Shown here: in pieces, positions 33,658 to 41,934 of the stretch
Layout of the letters: the number at the start of each line of letters is the position of its first letter
Numbering within the stretch: the stretch's first letter is position 1
Origin: CBDFHC01 sp965247585
Lineage (GTDB): Bacteria; Chloroflexota; Dehalococcoidia; Lucifugimonadales; GCA-2712585
Assembly: GCA_965247585.1 (NCBI GenBank)
Contig: CBDFHC010000004.1
Coordinates: forward strand, 372,001-436,000
Reading direction: 5' to 3'
Length of the DNA: 64,000 nt
Notes under the pieces: generated by a model
Seen by the model: only the letters and a program-made list of their open reading frames with translations
Databases searched by the model: none
What the model was told of the DNA's origin: nothing
Translations under genes and position numbers: made by a program

Positions 33658-34239
33658 GTGGGGAGCGTGTTGTGCCAGCACATGGCGTTTGGGGGGCTGG
33701 CGTTGGGCCACGGGGTGGCGTATTTCACTTCCCACGGAACGGTAAAGGAGCTGACCGTGGGAATGGGGGCGCTGGGGATGGGGGTGTCCAACTTTCTGGG
33801 GTTGGAGAAGCTAAGGGTTGTTCCGCTGGAACCGTGGCGGGTGGAGTTGGGCGCGGAGCAATACCGAGAGTTTCTGACGGGGCAGATTGAAAAGCTGCCG
33901 GAAGGGTTCGAGGTGGTGGTGGTGGACGGGGTTATGGGGCTGCTGGCTGCTGGGCGGTCAGATGATGGGTTGCGATTCTTATCGCTGTACCGGGAGCTGT
34001 GCGATGCCGGCCGAACGGTGGTGCTTTCGGCGGACGGCGAGGGAATTGAAGCTCCGGTGCTGGACCAGTTGGGTGACCGGTGCGATATGCACGTCAGCCT
34101 TAAGAGGGTTGGTCAGGGGTCAAACCTGGCGGGAACGATTCAGGTGCTGAAGGCGGGGGAGGAGCAATCGGCGTCCAATGGTACGGCGCGTTTTGAGGTG
34201 AAGCCTGGGGCTGGGATGAGGGTGGTGGGGGTGGGGTAA
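33658..34239 (+). CDS. FlaH/KaiC-like ATPase, C-terminal part of the split gene
   Basis: 194 residues if started at GTG 33658, in the same frame as the preceding regulator. It continues the RecA-type fold after the P-loop: VLCQHMAFGGLALGHGVAYF, TVKELTVGMGALGMGVSNFL, Walker B-like GFEVVVVDGVMG and later TVVLSADGEGIEAPVLDQL. The P-loop would span the stop: it reads EGGG-stop-AVGSVL where family members read EGDNDTGKSVL, so the lysine is also absent. It therefore cannot bind ATP in the usual way and is probably a pseudogene. FlaH-like ATPases act in archaellum assembly, or in signalling in bacteria; no archaellum genes are near. Confidence 0.6.
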   Translation: MGSVLCQHMAFGGLALGHGVAYFTSHGTVKELTVGMGALGMGVSNFLGLEKLRVVPLEPWRVELGAEQYREFLTGQIEKLPEGFEVVVVDGVMGLLAAGRSDDGLRFLSLYRELCDAGRTVVLSADGEGIEAPVLDQLGDRCDMHVSLKRVGQGSNLAGTIQVLKAGEEQSASNGTARFEVKPGAGMRVVGVG

Positions 34240-34603
34240 AGGAGCACCAGGGCAACGATACGCAGGACAGTTGAACAGGAGGGTTGGTGTCCGCATAGGG
34301 ATGGGAAGGTGAACGGGCGGTGCGGGCTCTAGGCGAGGCGCCGACGGGCTCTATGTGCTCGACGGCTTTGGACGACACAGTAACGTGGTTGCCGTTGCCG
34401 AGCACCATGCAGGTATCCGCGCCATTTGCGGGAACTGTGGAGAGCGCCCAGAGGGGGAGCAGGGACGGAAGAGGGGAGCGAGACGGGTTGCGGCGAGGTT
34501 GCGCATCGGGCTAGACCGGGCCGGGTGGCTATCGCCATACTGGGCCGGTGATCATACCTGCAACCAACGAGGGAAAGGTCGAGAATCCGACCGGACGCAA
34601 CCC
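34240..34603. other. Intergenic region, no gene recognised
   Basis: The frame of the MFS transporter is open back to 34355, but that part (CGNCGERPEG, Arg-rich) does not resemble a transporter N-terminus. No dispersed repeat module, hairpin terminator or clear promoter was seen. Confidence 0.5.
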
Positions 34604-35941
34604 GTGGCAGTAGATGCGCTGATAGCCAGACAGGTGCAACGGTATAGGGACGTGTTTTACGGCTGGAAGCTGGTGGGTCTGACGCTGTTGCTGATGAGTC
34701 TGGCCAGCGGGACTATCTGGTACGGCACCGGCTTGTGGGTCAAAACGCTGGAGGTGCAATTTGGCTGGAGCCGCACGCAGCTTACGGGCGCCTTTTCGCT
34801 GGCACAGCTTGAGGGGAGTCTGCTTGGCCCGCTAATTGGGATGTTCATTGACCGGCTGGGCGCCAACCGGATGGTGCTCATTGGTCTCATCGTCATTGGC
34901 CTGGGTTTCATCTTATTCAGCCGGACGACGAATCTCCCGATTTTCTATATCTCCTTCGCGATGATCATGCTGGGATCGGCGGCGGGGGTGTGGCTGCCGA
35001 TGATGGCAGCGATTAATAACTGGTTTGTGGCGGACCGGGTTAAGGCGATGGCGATTGCCGGGGAAGGGCAGTTCGTGGGGGGTCTGCTGCTGGCCCCAGT
35101 GCTGGCCTGGGCGCTGACCCCCGGTCACCTGGAATGGAGGGCTACGGCGCTGGGGATTGGGGTGGTTTTTCTGGCCGTGGCGTTGCCTTCTTACGCGTTC
35201 ATCCGCAACAGACCAGGTCAGGGCGGTCAGGCGTCAGGTGGGAAGACTTCCGGCGACGCTTCGTCTGGAGCCGCCGCACCGGGTCGCCGGGGCCGCGGCA
35301 GGGCCGCCATGGCGTACCAGCCAAGTTTCACCGTTAAGCAGGCGATGCGCACTCGGGCTTTCTGGTTGATCGCGTTCGGCCACGCCCTCTCCTCGATGCT
35401 GATTGGGACCTTGATTGTTCATTTCGTCCCGATGCTCACCGACCAGGGTCTGTCGCTGCAGACGGCGGCCTACCTCTGGTCAGTGGTGATGGCGGTGGCC
35501 GCGGTGTTTCTGCTGGTAGGAGGGTACGTGGGCGACCGCATTCCGAAGAACGCAGGACTATTTATCTTCTGTAGTATCCAGGCGGTGGGATTTATCACCG
35601 GGGCGTTCGCGAACAACGTAGCGATGGCGCTCATATTCGCGGTGCTATTTGGCATTGGGTTCGGTGGGCGGGTGGCAATAACGACGGCGATTCGTGGCGA
35701 TTACTTCGGGCAACGGGCCTTCGCGACGATCACAGGGATTTCGATGGTGCCACTATACGGGGCGATGGTGCTGGCGCCTCTGATGGCGGCCCGCATGTTT
35801 GATACACGAGGCAGCTACACGCTGTCGTTCATAATTCTGGGTAGCCTGGGGGCGCTTAGCGGGGCGCTGTTTCTGTTCGCGAAGAAGCCGGTGTTGCCGG
35901 AGGCAGCGGCGCAGGGTCCCAGGGCCCCGGTGCGGGCGTAG
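34604..35941 (+). CDS. Major facilitator superfamily transporter
   Basis: About 445 residues from GTG 34604 (GTG 34634 is an alternative; no strong ribosome site marks either). Twelve hydrophobic segments can be counted, six on each side of a basic Gly/Ser/Ala-rich loop at about residues 205-240. The first helices read LVGLTLLLMSLASGTIWYGT and GAFSLAQLEGSLLGPLIGMF, followed by the MFS loop IDRLGANRMVLIG. The second half has FWLIAFGHALSSMLIGTLIV and the matching loop GDRIPKNAGLFI. It resembles oxalate/formate or monocarboxylate-type antiporters; the substrate is unknown. Inner-membrane protein that could feed the catabolic enzymes around it. Confidence 0.88.
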   Translation: MAVDALIARQVQRYRDVFYGWKLVGLTLLLMSLASGTIWYGTGLWVKTLEVQFGWSRTQLTGAFSLAQLEGSLLGPLIGMFIDRLGANRMVLIGLIVIGLGFILFSRTTNLPIFYISFAMIMLGSAAGVWLPMMAAINNWFVADRVKAMAIAGEGQFVGGLLLAPVLAWALTPGHLEWRATALGIGVVFLAVALPSYAFIRNRPGQGGQASGGKTSGDASSGAAAPGRRGRGRAAMAYQPSFTVKQAMRTRAFWLIAFGHALSSMLIGTLIVHFVPMLTDQGLSLQTAAYLWSVVMAVAAVFLLVGGYVGDRIPKNAGLFIFCSIQAVGFITGAFANNVAMALIFAVLFGIGFGGRVAITTAIRGDYFGQRAFATITGISMVPLYGAMVLAPLMAARMFDTRGSYTLSFIILGSLGALSGALFLFAKKPVLPEAAAQGPRAPVRA

Positions 35942-36075
35942 CCAGTAAGCTTCCACGGGGAACAGCGCTACATGCGGACGAGGCGCCAGGACGCCAAGGG
36001 TTTATGGCGCGGTGTGGGTGTCAGCGGGGGAGGCGGGCGTCCAGGACTCGGCTGACCGCGAATGCGACGGAAAAG

Positions 36076-36108
36076 AAAGAGGACCCGGGTTTCACCGGGT
36101 CCTCTTTA
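36076..36108. terminator. Bidirectional intrinsic terminator
   Basis: Hairpin AAAGAGGACCCGG-GTTTCA-CCGGGTCCTCTTT with A-rich left and T-rich right flanks, so it can work in both directions. It lies between the plus-strand MFS gene and the minus-strand small exported protein. Confidence 0.88.
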
Positions 36109-36131
36109 TGACTTTACCTGTTAGATATTTG

Positions 36132-36380
36132 CTATTTGGTGGGGCAGAAAGCGCCGGAGTGTTCGAATTCAGACGCAGGGTTCAAGTTGGGTATGACCTG
36201 AACGTGGCCAAACCCGAGGTTCCCGCCATGGCTACCAGCAGCCCGCTGCAGGGTGGCCGTGCCCTTGAGCCCCGGCAGGGCGTTGACGTCAGCCGTGCCG
36301 GCCAGGGAGACGCCGGTACCTACGATGGCGAATATGGCGATGACGCCAAGTACGAGTCCGATTGTGAGATTCTTACGCAA
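36132..36380 (-). CDS. Small exported protein, function unknown
   Basis: 82 residues from ATG 36380 (GGTAACTGGTC upstream, weak ribosome site). Classical signal peptide (MRKNLTIGLVLGVIAIFAIV, cleavage likely after SLA-GTA), leaving about 55 residues: GLKGTATLQRAAGSHGGNLG, FGHVQVIPNLNPASEF and a single late Cys (GAFCPTK). No family recognised. It has its own terminator about 25 bases beyond the stop, supporting a real, separately transcribed gene. Confidence 0.65.
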   Translation of the reverse strand: MRKNLTIGLVLGVIAIFAIVGTGVSLAGTADVNALPGLKGTATLQRAAGSHGGNLGFGHVQVIPNLNPASEFEHSGAFCPTK

Positions 36381-36571
36381 GACCAGTTACCTTCCCACGC
36401 GATGCGGTCACCATGAATTTCAACTATAATTCTGCGGAGTCGTAGTTGTCAAGCCAATGACAGTACCGCAGGTGGATGACGCGGTGGCGATTTGGGCGGA
36501 CGTTGGGTGTCGTGAGAACAGTGGCGGATGATGCCCGTTGGAGTGAGCGTTACGAGGCCGTCCAGACGAAA

Positions 36572-37765
36572 TCAGCGTTGCTTTTTTGCTTCCTCAACTA
36601 ACGTTTCAAGCTGAATTCGGTCAACTCCCAGCTTCACCGCCTGCTCAATGTCTCGCTGGGCCTCCACGTCCATACGCAGGACAGTGTGGGCGATGGCGCG
36701 ATTAGCGTAGGCGACTCCATCCTGGGGGTCCAGCCGGATGGCCTCGCCATAGTCCTGAATGGCGCTTTGGGGTTGGCCCAGGTTGCCGTAGACCACGCCA
36801 CGGTTGAAGAACGCCGGGGCGTATTGGGGGTCCAGCCGGATGGCTTCGTCATAGTCGGCTATGGCCTGCTGGTATTCGGCCAAGTTGGCGTAGACGACAC
36901 CGCGATTGAAGAATGCCAGGGCAAAGAGCGGGTCCATCCGGACGGACTGGTTGTAGTCCTCGATGGCCCGCTGGGTCTGGCCCAGGTTGCCATAGGCGGC
37001 GCCACGGTTGTTGTAGGCCTGGGCGTAGCCAGGGTCCAGCCGAATGGCTTCGTCATAGTCCTCGGTGGCCCGCTGGTATTGGCCCAGGTTGCCATAGGCG
37101 ACGCCTCGGTTGTAGTAGGCTGGAGGGAACTGAGGGCCTAGCCGGATGGCTTCGTCCAGGCCCTCGACGGCGCGCTGGTATTGGCCCAGGTTGCTGTAGG
37201 AGTTGCCTCGGTTGATGTAGCTCTGGGCAAGCTGGGGGTCCAGCCGGATGGCCTCGTCCTGGTCCTGGATGGCCCGTTGGTGTTGGCCCAAATTGTCATA
37301 GGCGACGCCACGGTTGGAGAAAGCCGGGACGTACTGGGGGTCCAGCCGAGTGGCCTCGTCATAGTCTTCAATGGCCCGCTGATACTGGCCCAAATTGTCA
37401 TAGGCGACGCCTCGGTTGTAGTAAGCCAAGGGGACCTGGGGGTCCAGCCGGATGGCCTCGCCGTAGTCCTCTATGGCCCGCTGCGATTGGCCCAGGGTGT
37501 CATAGACATTGCCTCGATTGATGTAGGCGAGGGCGAACCGGGGGTCCAGGAGGATGGCCTGGTCATAGTGAGCGAGGGCATCCTCGATCAAGCCGGCGTC
37601 TTCCAGGGCTACACCCAACTCTAGCAGTTCCTCTGGGCTGGCTGTTGCGGAGACGGTGGAAACAGGCGCCGGGGTGAAAGCCGGGGTAGGCTGGAGCGTG
37701 GGGGTGGGAGTTGGCGTAGAAGTAGGGGCGTCAGTTGGCTCAGACGGTGGCGTGGAGGTCTGCAA
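36572..37765 (-). CDS. TPR-repeat lipoprotein-like protein, start uncertain
   Basis: 397 residues from TTG 37765, but the same frame is open upstream to 37928 and encodes a lipoprotein-like leader (AFKPGILLAATAVFLLLGLA followed by CAASNSGP) at about 37849-37766, with no ATG, GTG or TTG before it; CTG 37864 is the only near-start, and GTG 37878 lies in another frame. A Thr/Pro-rich linker (PTPTPTLQPTPAFTP) precedes ten 34-residue TPRs of the AYYNRGVAYDNLGQYQRAIE and DYDEAIRLDP type, nearly identical also at DNA level (102-bp period). It probably scaffolds proteins outside the membrane. A frameshift near the start, or non-canonical initiation, is likely. Confidence 0.82.
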   Translation of the reverse strand: MQTSTPPSEPTDAPTSTPTPTPTLQPTPAFTPAPVSTVSATASPEELLELGVALEDAGLIEDALAHYDQAILLDPRFALAYINRGNVYDTLGQSQRAIEDYGEAIRLDPQVPLAYYNRGVAYDNLGQYQRAIEDYDEATRLDPQYVPAFSNRGVAYDNLGQHQRAIQDQDEAIRLDPQLAQSYINRGNSYSNLGQYQRAVEGLDEAIRLGPQFPPAYYNRGVAYGNLGQYQRATEDYDEAIRLDPGYAQAYNNRGAAYGNLGQTQRAIEDYNQSVRMDPLFALAFFNRGVVYANLAEYQQAIADYDEAIRLDPQYAPAFFNRGVVYGNLGQPQSAIQDYGEAIRLDPQDGVAYANRAIAHTVLRMDVEAQRDIEQAVKLGVDRIQLETLVEEAKKQR

Positions 37766-37971
37766 TGGACCGGAATTCGAGGCGGCGCAGGCCAGGCCAA
37801 GAAGCAGGAAGACCGCCGTCGCGGCGAGCAGGATGCCAGGCTTAAATGCGTTTGTGCTAACCAGCCGAAACCGCTCACCGGAGAATTTACTTGGACAGGT
37901 CCAGAGTAGTGACGTAGCGGAGCGTTATCAAGGGCGGTTGGTAACGCCCATTCGTTACTTTGGTCGGACGG

Positions 37972-38025
37972 GATGCGGTATGGGCTCGTCCTTCGAGGGC
38001 CTCAGGATGAGCGGGTTGGAAGCTC
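37972..38025 (+). repeat. Isolated short repeat module
   Basis: One copy of ATGCGGTATGGGCTCGTCCT through TTCGAGGGCCTCAGGATGAGCGGGTTGGAAG: an imperfect inverted pair CTCGTCCTTCGAG / CTCAGGATGAG, same orientation as all others. 38026-38238 otherwise shows nothing. Confidence 0.85.
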
Positions 38026-38238
38026 AGTTAGGGTGATTGGCACTGGTTGGAAATATACTTTCGTTGACATTGCCGTGCCCGGACACACATCCTGTAGTAT
38101 CAGGGCTGTATCTCTGAGTCGCCTGCCATCCTAGATTCAACCCCGAACTTATGCCGGATGATCTGTCTATAACGCCGGTAAGTGTCTCCGTGCAGGAACC
38201 TAAGTTGGCGGTAGGTGAAAGCAGAACAGGGAAATATC

Positions 38239-38314
38239 TGGCGACCCGGAGGGGATTTGAACCCCTGATCTTCGGCTTGACAGGCCGACATGTTAACCAC
38301 TACACCACCGGGCC
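38239..38314 (-). tRNA. tRNA-Asp (anticodon GTC)
   Basis: On the minus strand the cloverleaf is complete: acceptor GGCCCGG with CCGGGTC, D-arm with GTGGTTAA, anticodon stem TCGGC/GCCGA around loop CTGTCAA (anticodon GTC), T-arm AGGGG-TTCAAAT-CCCCT, discriminator G and an encoded CCA. 76 nt. A sigma-70-type promoter lies just upstream. Confidence 0.96.
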
Positions 38315-38333
38315 GCGGTGGGTCCTAGTTTCG

Positions 38334-38362
38334 ATACTAGGTGGGTTAGGTTACGGTGTCAA
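38334..38362 (-). promoter_or_regulatory. Promoter of tRNA-Asp
   Basis: Minus strand: TTGACA (38362-38357), 17-base spacer, TAGTAT (38339-38334), about 20 bases before the tRNA 5' end. Near-consensus and correctly spaced. Confidence 0.8.
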
Positions 38363-38462
38363 TGGGCACAAAACGCCTATGATCCGAGGTTTAGGGTGCG
38401 AGGGTTGGAGTGGCTGAGAGTTCGATGGGTTGGATCGGGCCGACGGCCCGAGGCTAAAAGCT

Positions 38463-38693
38463 TCAACCGATGCCGTTGAAGCCGATGGTGACTTCGTCCC
38501 CGATAACGATGACCGGAGTTATGCGCTCGCCGCCGGCGAGCCGCTCCAGCTCAGGGATGGCCTCAGGATGGATGGAGATATCGATCTCCTTGAACTCGAT
38601 GCCCTGGTTCGCGTAGTCGATCTTGACGGCGGTGGAGTAGGAGCAATCGGGGTGAGTGTAGACGATGATTTCTGGTAGATCGATCTGGGTCAA
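38463..38693 (-). CDS. Glutaredoxin-like thiol protein with CxxS motif
   Basis: 76 residues from TTG 38693 with a GGAGG nine bases upstream. Thioredoxin-fold pattern: IIVYTHPDCSYSTAVKIDYA with active site Cys-Ser-Tyr-Ser, GIEFKEIDISIHPEA, then the cis-Pro motif RITPVIVIGDEVTIGFNGIG. Because the second cysteine is Ser it is a monothiol-type glutaredoxin-like protein (NrdH/YruB-like), suited to glutathionylation, redox sensing or mixed-disulfide reduction. It stands alone between tRNA-Asp and the copper operon. Confidence 0.85.
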   Translation of the reverse strand: MTQIDLPEIIVYTHPDCSYSTAVKIDYANQGIEFKEIDISIHPEAIPELERLAGGERITPVIVIGDEVTIGFNGIG

Positions 38694-38879
38694 GGGGAAT
38701 TGCCTCCGGGGGTATGTGGCTAATAGCCTGTATTTATTGTAGACGTTAGTGAAAAAGGTTTCAAACCAGGTGGGTTTGTGGAAATCCCGCGTGGGGGTTG
38801 GGGTGGGTGCTGTTGAGGGGTGAAAAGGGAGTGGCGTGCGCAGCCCCTTTTAATCTCCCGTTAGATAGGGGGAGAGAGA

Positions 38880-39105
38880 TTTGTTATTTTCATAGGAATC
38901 CCGCATGCCGGTTGCCAGAGGCACCACCTGGGATGGAAATTGAGGATTGGAATCCGAAGCGGGCGCCAGGGTTGGATATGCTCTCCCACCACACCCAGAT
39001 TCTTCGATCTTCACGGGCGGACTCAGAATGACATGGTGGGGGGCGGAATGCGGTATGGGATCGTCCTTCGAGAGCCTCAGGATGAGCGGGTTGGAATGGT
39101 AGGAC
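38880..39105 (+). repeat. Dispersed repeat modules, last copies in the window
   Basis: TTATTTTCATAGGAATCCCGCATGC (38881), the GCGGGCGCCAGGGTTGGATATGCTCTCCC block, AGATTCTTCGATCTTCACG...CTCAGAATGAC (38997-39030) and the GGTATGGGATCGTCCTTCGAG / CTCAGGATGAG pair (39052-39086). No module of this family was seen beyond this point. Confidence 0.82.
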
Positions 39106-39149
39106 GGAAGTTGTTTTCGGGGGGAATCACGGGGAGGCGGAGGGGCGGG

Positions 39150-39353
39150 TCAGGGGGATGGGAGGTATTGTTCTGGGGACTCTTCGAAGGTGCGCTTGCA
39201 GCCTGGGGCGCAGAAGTAGTAGGTGACGCCCTGGTAGTCCGACCGGCCGCCGGGGGGGTTGGAGATATCCACCTCCATTTTGCAGATGGGGTCTATGGCG
39301 ATGGCGCCTCCACCGCCGGAACCGAATAGGTTTCCGATTCGCTTGAGGATCAT
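39150..39353 (-). CDS. YHS-domain protein of the copper operon
   Basis: 67 residues from ATG 39353, whose A is shared with the TAA of copA (TAATG), so it is translationally coupled. The sequence AIDPICKMEVDISNPPGGRS and VTYYFCAPGCKRTFEESPEQ is a YHS metal-binding domain with cysteines in ICKM and FCAPGC. Such domains occur on copper ATPases and as separate small proteins; here it probably binds or hands copper to CopA. Confidence 0.9.
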   Translation of the reverse strand: MILKRIGNLFGSGGGGAIAIDPICKMEVDISNPPGGRSDYQGVTYYFCAPGCKRTFEESPEQYLPSP

Positions 39354-41875
39354 TAGGTAAGCTTTAGCCTCCTTAGTCTGAGGGAGTTGGATACGACGCT
39401 GACGGAGCTGAAGGCCATGGCCAGGGCGGCCAGGACGGGATTGAGGAAGCCCTGCTCACCGAAGAAGAACTCCAGGCCCCCGGGGACGCCGCCGGTGTGG
39501 CTGAAGAGGGGGTAGAAGACGCCAGCGGCGATGGGCACCAAAGCTACATTATAGAAGAAGGCCCAGAAGAGGTTCTGCTTGATAACCTTGATGGTGGCGC
39601 GGCTGAGGGTGAAGATGGCGGAGATGCGGTGAAGGTCGCCGCGCATGAGGACGACGTCGGCGGAATCCATGGCGATGTCGGCGCCGGTGCCCATGGCGAT
39701 TCCAACGTCGGCCTGGGTGAGGGCGGGAGCGTCGTTGATCCCGTCGCCGGCCATGGCGACGCGTTTGCCCTCCCGCTGAAGGGAGGCGACGGTGGCGGCC
39801 TTGTCCTGAGGGAGGACCTCGGCGAATACGCGGTGGACGCCGAGCTGTTCGGCCACGGCGTTGGCGACTTGCCGGTTGTCACCGGTGAGGATGATGACTT
39901 CCAGGCCCAGGTCCTTTAGTTGTTGGACGGCCTCGACGGCGCCGGGCTTGAGGGTATCTGCCAGGGCGATGACGCCGGCCAGGCGTCCGGAGGCGGCGAC
40001 GAACATGGGGGTCTTGCCCTGGGCGGCCAGCTCCTGGGCGCGGCGGGCCATGCCGTTGAGGTGGATGCCGTGGGTCTGCATGAAGGCGAGGTTGCCCAGG
40101 AGCAGCGGGTTGCCGTCCACCAGGGCGGTGACGCCCTGCCCGGGCACGGCCTGAAAGTCACTGGCCTGGGACAGGGTGACGCCGTCTTCTTGAGCTTTGC
40201 GGACGATGGCCTCGCCGAGGGGGTGCTCGGAGCCGGCCTCGGCGGAGGCGGCGAGGCGGAGGAGGGCCTGGGAGTCTAGCTCCAGCGGCAGGAGGTCTGT
40301 AACGGCGGGTTGCCCCCTGGTAAGGGTGCCGGTCTTATCCAGGACTATGCTATCGACCTTATGGGCCTTCTCCAGGGCCTCGGCGTTGCGGATGAGGACG
40401 CCCATTTCTGCGCCCTTGCCGGTGCCGACCATCACGGCGGTGGGGGTGGCCAGACCCAGGGCGCAGGGGCAGGCGATAATAAGGACGGCGACGAAGGTGA
40501 GGAGGGCGTAAGTGAGGGCGGGGGAGGGGCCGACGGCGAGCCACAAGAGGAAGGCGCCGAGGGCCACGGCGATGATAGACGGGACGAAATAGGCGGCGAT
40601 CAGGTCAGCGAGGCGCTGGATGGGGACCTTGGAGCCCTGGGCTTCTTCGACAAGACGGATGATCTGGGCAAGGGTGGTGTCGTTGCCCACGCGGGTGGCC
40701 TGGAATTTGAGGAGGCCGGTCTGGTTGATGGTGGCGCCGTAAAGGGTTGAACCTTCGGTCATTTCGGCGGGCATGCTTTCGCCGGTGATCATAGACTGGT
40801 CAACGGAGGAGTAGCCCTCGACGACCAGGCCGTCGACGGGGACGCGTTCGCCGGGGCGGACAAGGAGCAGGTCGCCGGGGGCCACCTGGTCAACGGGAAC
40901 GACTGTCTCTACACCGTCGCGGAAGAGGCGGGCGGTATCGGGGCGGAGCTCCATGAGGCGCCGTATGGCGGCGGAGGTCTGGCTTCGAGCACGGGCCTCC
41001 AGGTATCGGCCAAGGAGGACGAGGGCGATGATGATGGCGGAGGTATCGAAGTAGACGGCCCTTTCGACACCGGGAACGGTGAGGGCGTCAGAGCCGACGG
41101 TGCGGATGAGGACGATGGCGACGCTGAAGAGGTAGGCGGTGGAGGTGCCGAGGGCGATGAGGGTGTGCATGTTGGCGGTGCGGTGGCGGAGGGCGCCCAG
41201 GCCGGAGCGGTAGAAGATTGAGCCGGCCCAGAACTGGACGGGGGTAGCCAATGCCCAGAGGACGAATAGGTAGTAGGTACGGTCCATGAGGTTGCCCACC
41301 CATGGGAAGCCGTCAAAGCTGCCGAGGAAGAGGAGGACGCCTCCCAGGGCGGCGAAGGTAAATTTACGTTTAAGGAGGTCCAGCTCCCGGGTGCGGGAGA
41401 GCCGCTCGATCTCCTGGGCGTTGGAGGCGTCAGAGTGGAGGCGGGCGGTGTAGCCGGCGCTCTCCACGGAGCGGACGAGCTGGTCTGGGGAGACGACGCC
41501 GGGAATGTGCTCCACGACGGCACGCTCGGTGGCGAGGTTGACCTGGGCGGAGAGGACGCCGGAGGGTTGGGAGAGGGCCTTCTCCACGGTGCCAACGCAG
41601 GCGGCGCAGGTCATGCCGCCAATGTCCAGGGTGGTTTTCTGGCCGGATACGTTGTAGCCGGACTGGCGGACGGCTGTGACCAAGGGTCCGAGGGCGGGGG
41701 TGACGCCGGGATCTAGCTCCACGGTGGCGCGCTCGGTGGCGAGGTTGACCACGGCGGCGGCAACGCCGGGGGCGCTACGGAGGGCCTTCTCCACGGTCCC
41801 AACGCAGGCGGCGCAGGTCATGCCGGAGATGGGGAGGAGGAGTTTTACCGGTTTGCCGGAGGGTTGGTTGTCCAT
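39353..41875 (-). CDS. copA: Copper-translocating P1B-type ATPase CopA
   Basis: 840 residues from ATG 41875. Two N-terminal heavy-metal domains, each with MTCAACVGTVEKAL (about residues 19-32 and 88-101), are followed by eight transmembrane segments, the actuator TGES (MITGESMPAEMTEG), the membrane CPC site (IIACPCALGLATPTAVMVG), the phosphorylation motif DKTGTLTRG, the HP motif SEHPLGEAIV, and GDGINDAPALTQADVGIAMG. It exports Cu(I) from the cytoplasm with ATP. It is the second gene of csoR-copA-YHS on the minus strand, 59 bases behind csoR, and should be induced by copper via CsoR. Confidence 0.96.
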   Translation of the reverse strand: MDNQPSGKPVKLLLPISGMTCAACVGTVEKALRSAPGVAAAVVNLATERATVELDPGVTPALGPLVTAVRQSGYNVSGQKTTLDIGGMTCAACVGTVEKALSQPSGVLSAQVNLATERAVVEHIPGVVSPDQLVRSVESAGYTARLHSDASNAQEIERLSRTRELDLLKRKFTFAALGGVLLFLGSFDGFPWVGNLMDRTYYLFVLWALATPVQFWAGSIFYRSGLGALRHRTANMHTLIALGTSTAYLFSVAIVLIRTVGSDALTVPGVERAVYFDTSAIIIALVLLGRYLEARARSQTSAAIRRLMELRPDTARLFRDGVETVVPVDQVAPGDLLLVRPGERVPVDGLVVEGYSSVDQSMITGESMPAEMTEGSTLYGATINQTGLLKFQATRVGNDTTLAQIIRLVEEAQGSKVPIQRLADLIAAYFVPSIIAVALGAFLLWLAVGPSPALTYALLTFVAVLIIACPCALGLATPTAVMVGTGKGAEMGVLIRNAEALEKAHKVDSIVLDKTGTLTRGQPAVTDLLPLELDSQALLRLAASAEAGSEHPLGEAIVRKAQEDGVTLSQASDFQAVPGQGVTALVDGNPLLLGNLAFMQTHGIHLNGMARRAQELAAQGKTPMFVAASGRLAGVIALADTLKPGAVEAVQQLKDLGLEVIILTGDNRQVANAVAEQLGVHRVFAEVLPQDKAATVASLQREGKRVAMAGDGINDAPALTQADVGIAMGTGADIAMDSADVVLMRGDLHRISAIFTLSRATIKVIKQNLFWAFFYNVALVPIAAGVFYPLFSHTGGVPGGLEFFFGEQGFLNPVLAALAMAFSSVSVVSNSLRLRRLKLT

Positions 41876-41934
41876 GGTGCTGTGGTCTCTATATAAAGGT
41901 AGGAAGGGGGCAGGTTAATGCAGCGGGCGCGGGG

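Noticed and set aside
1..34239. Stop-codon reassignment to explain in-frame TAG and TAA
   Set aside because: Intact genes here end normally at TAA, TAG and TGA, and both TAA and TAG interrupt; independent mutations or errors are simpler.
34329..34514. Biotin/lipoyl-like segment (MQVSAPFAGTVE)
   Set aside because: Short, lacks the lysine-bearing loop and no gene frame supports it.
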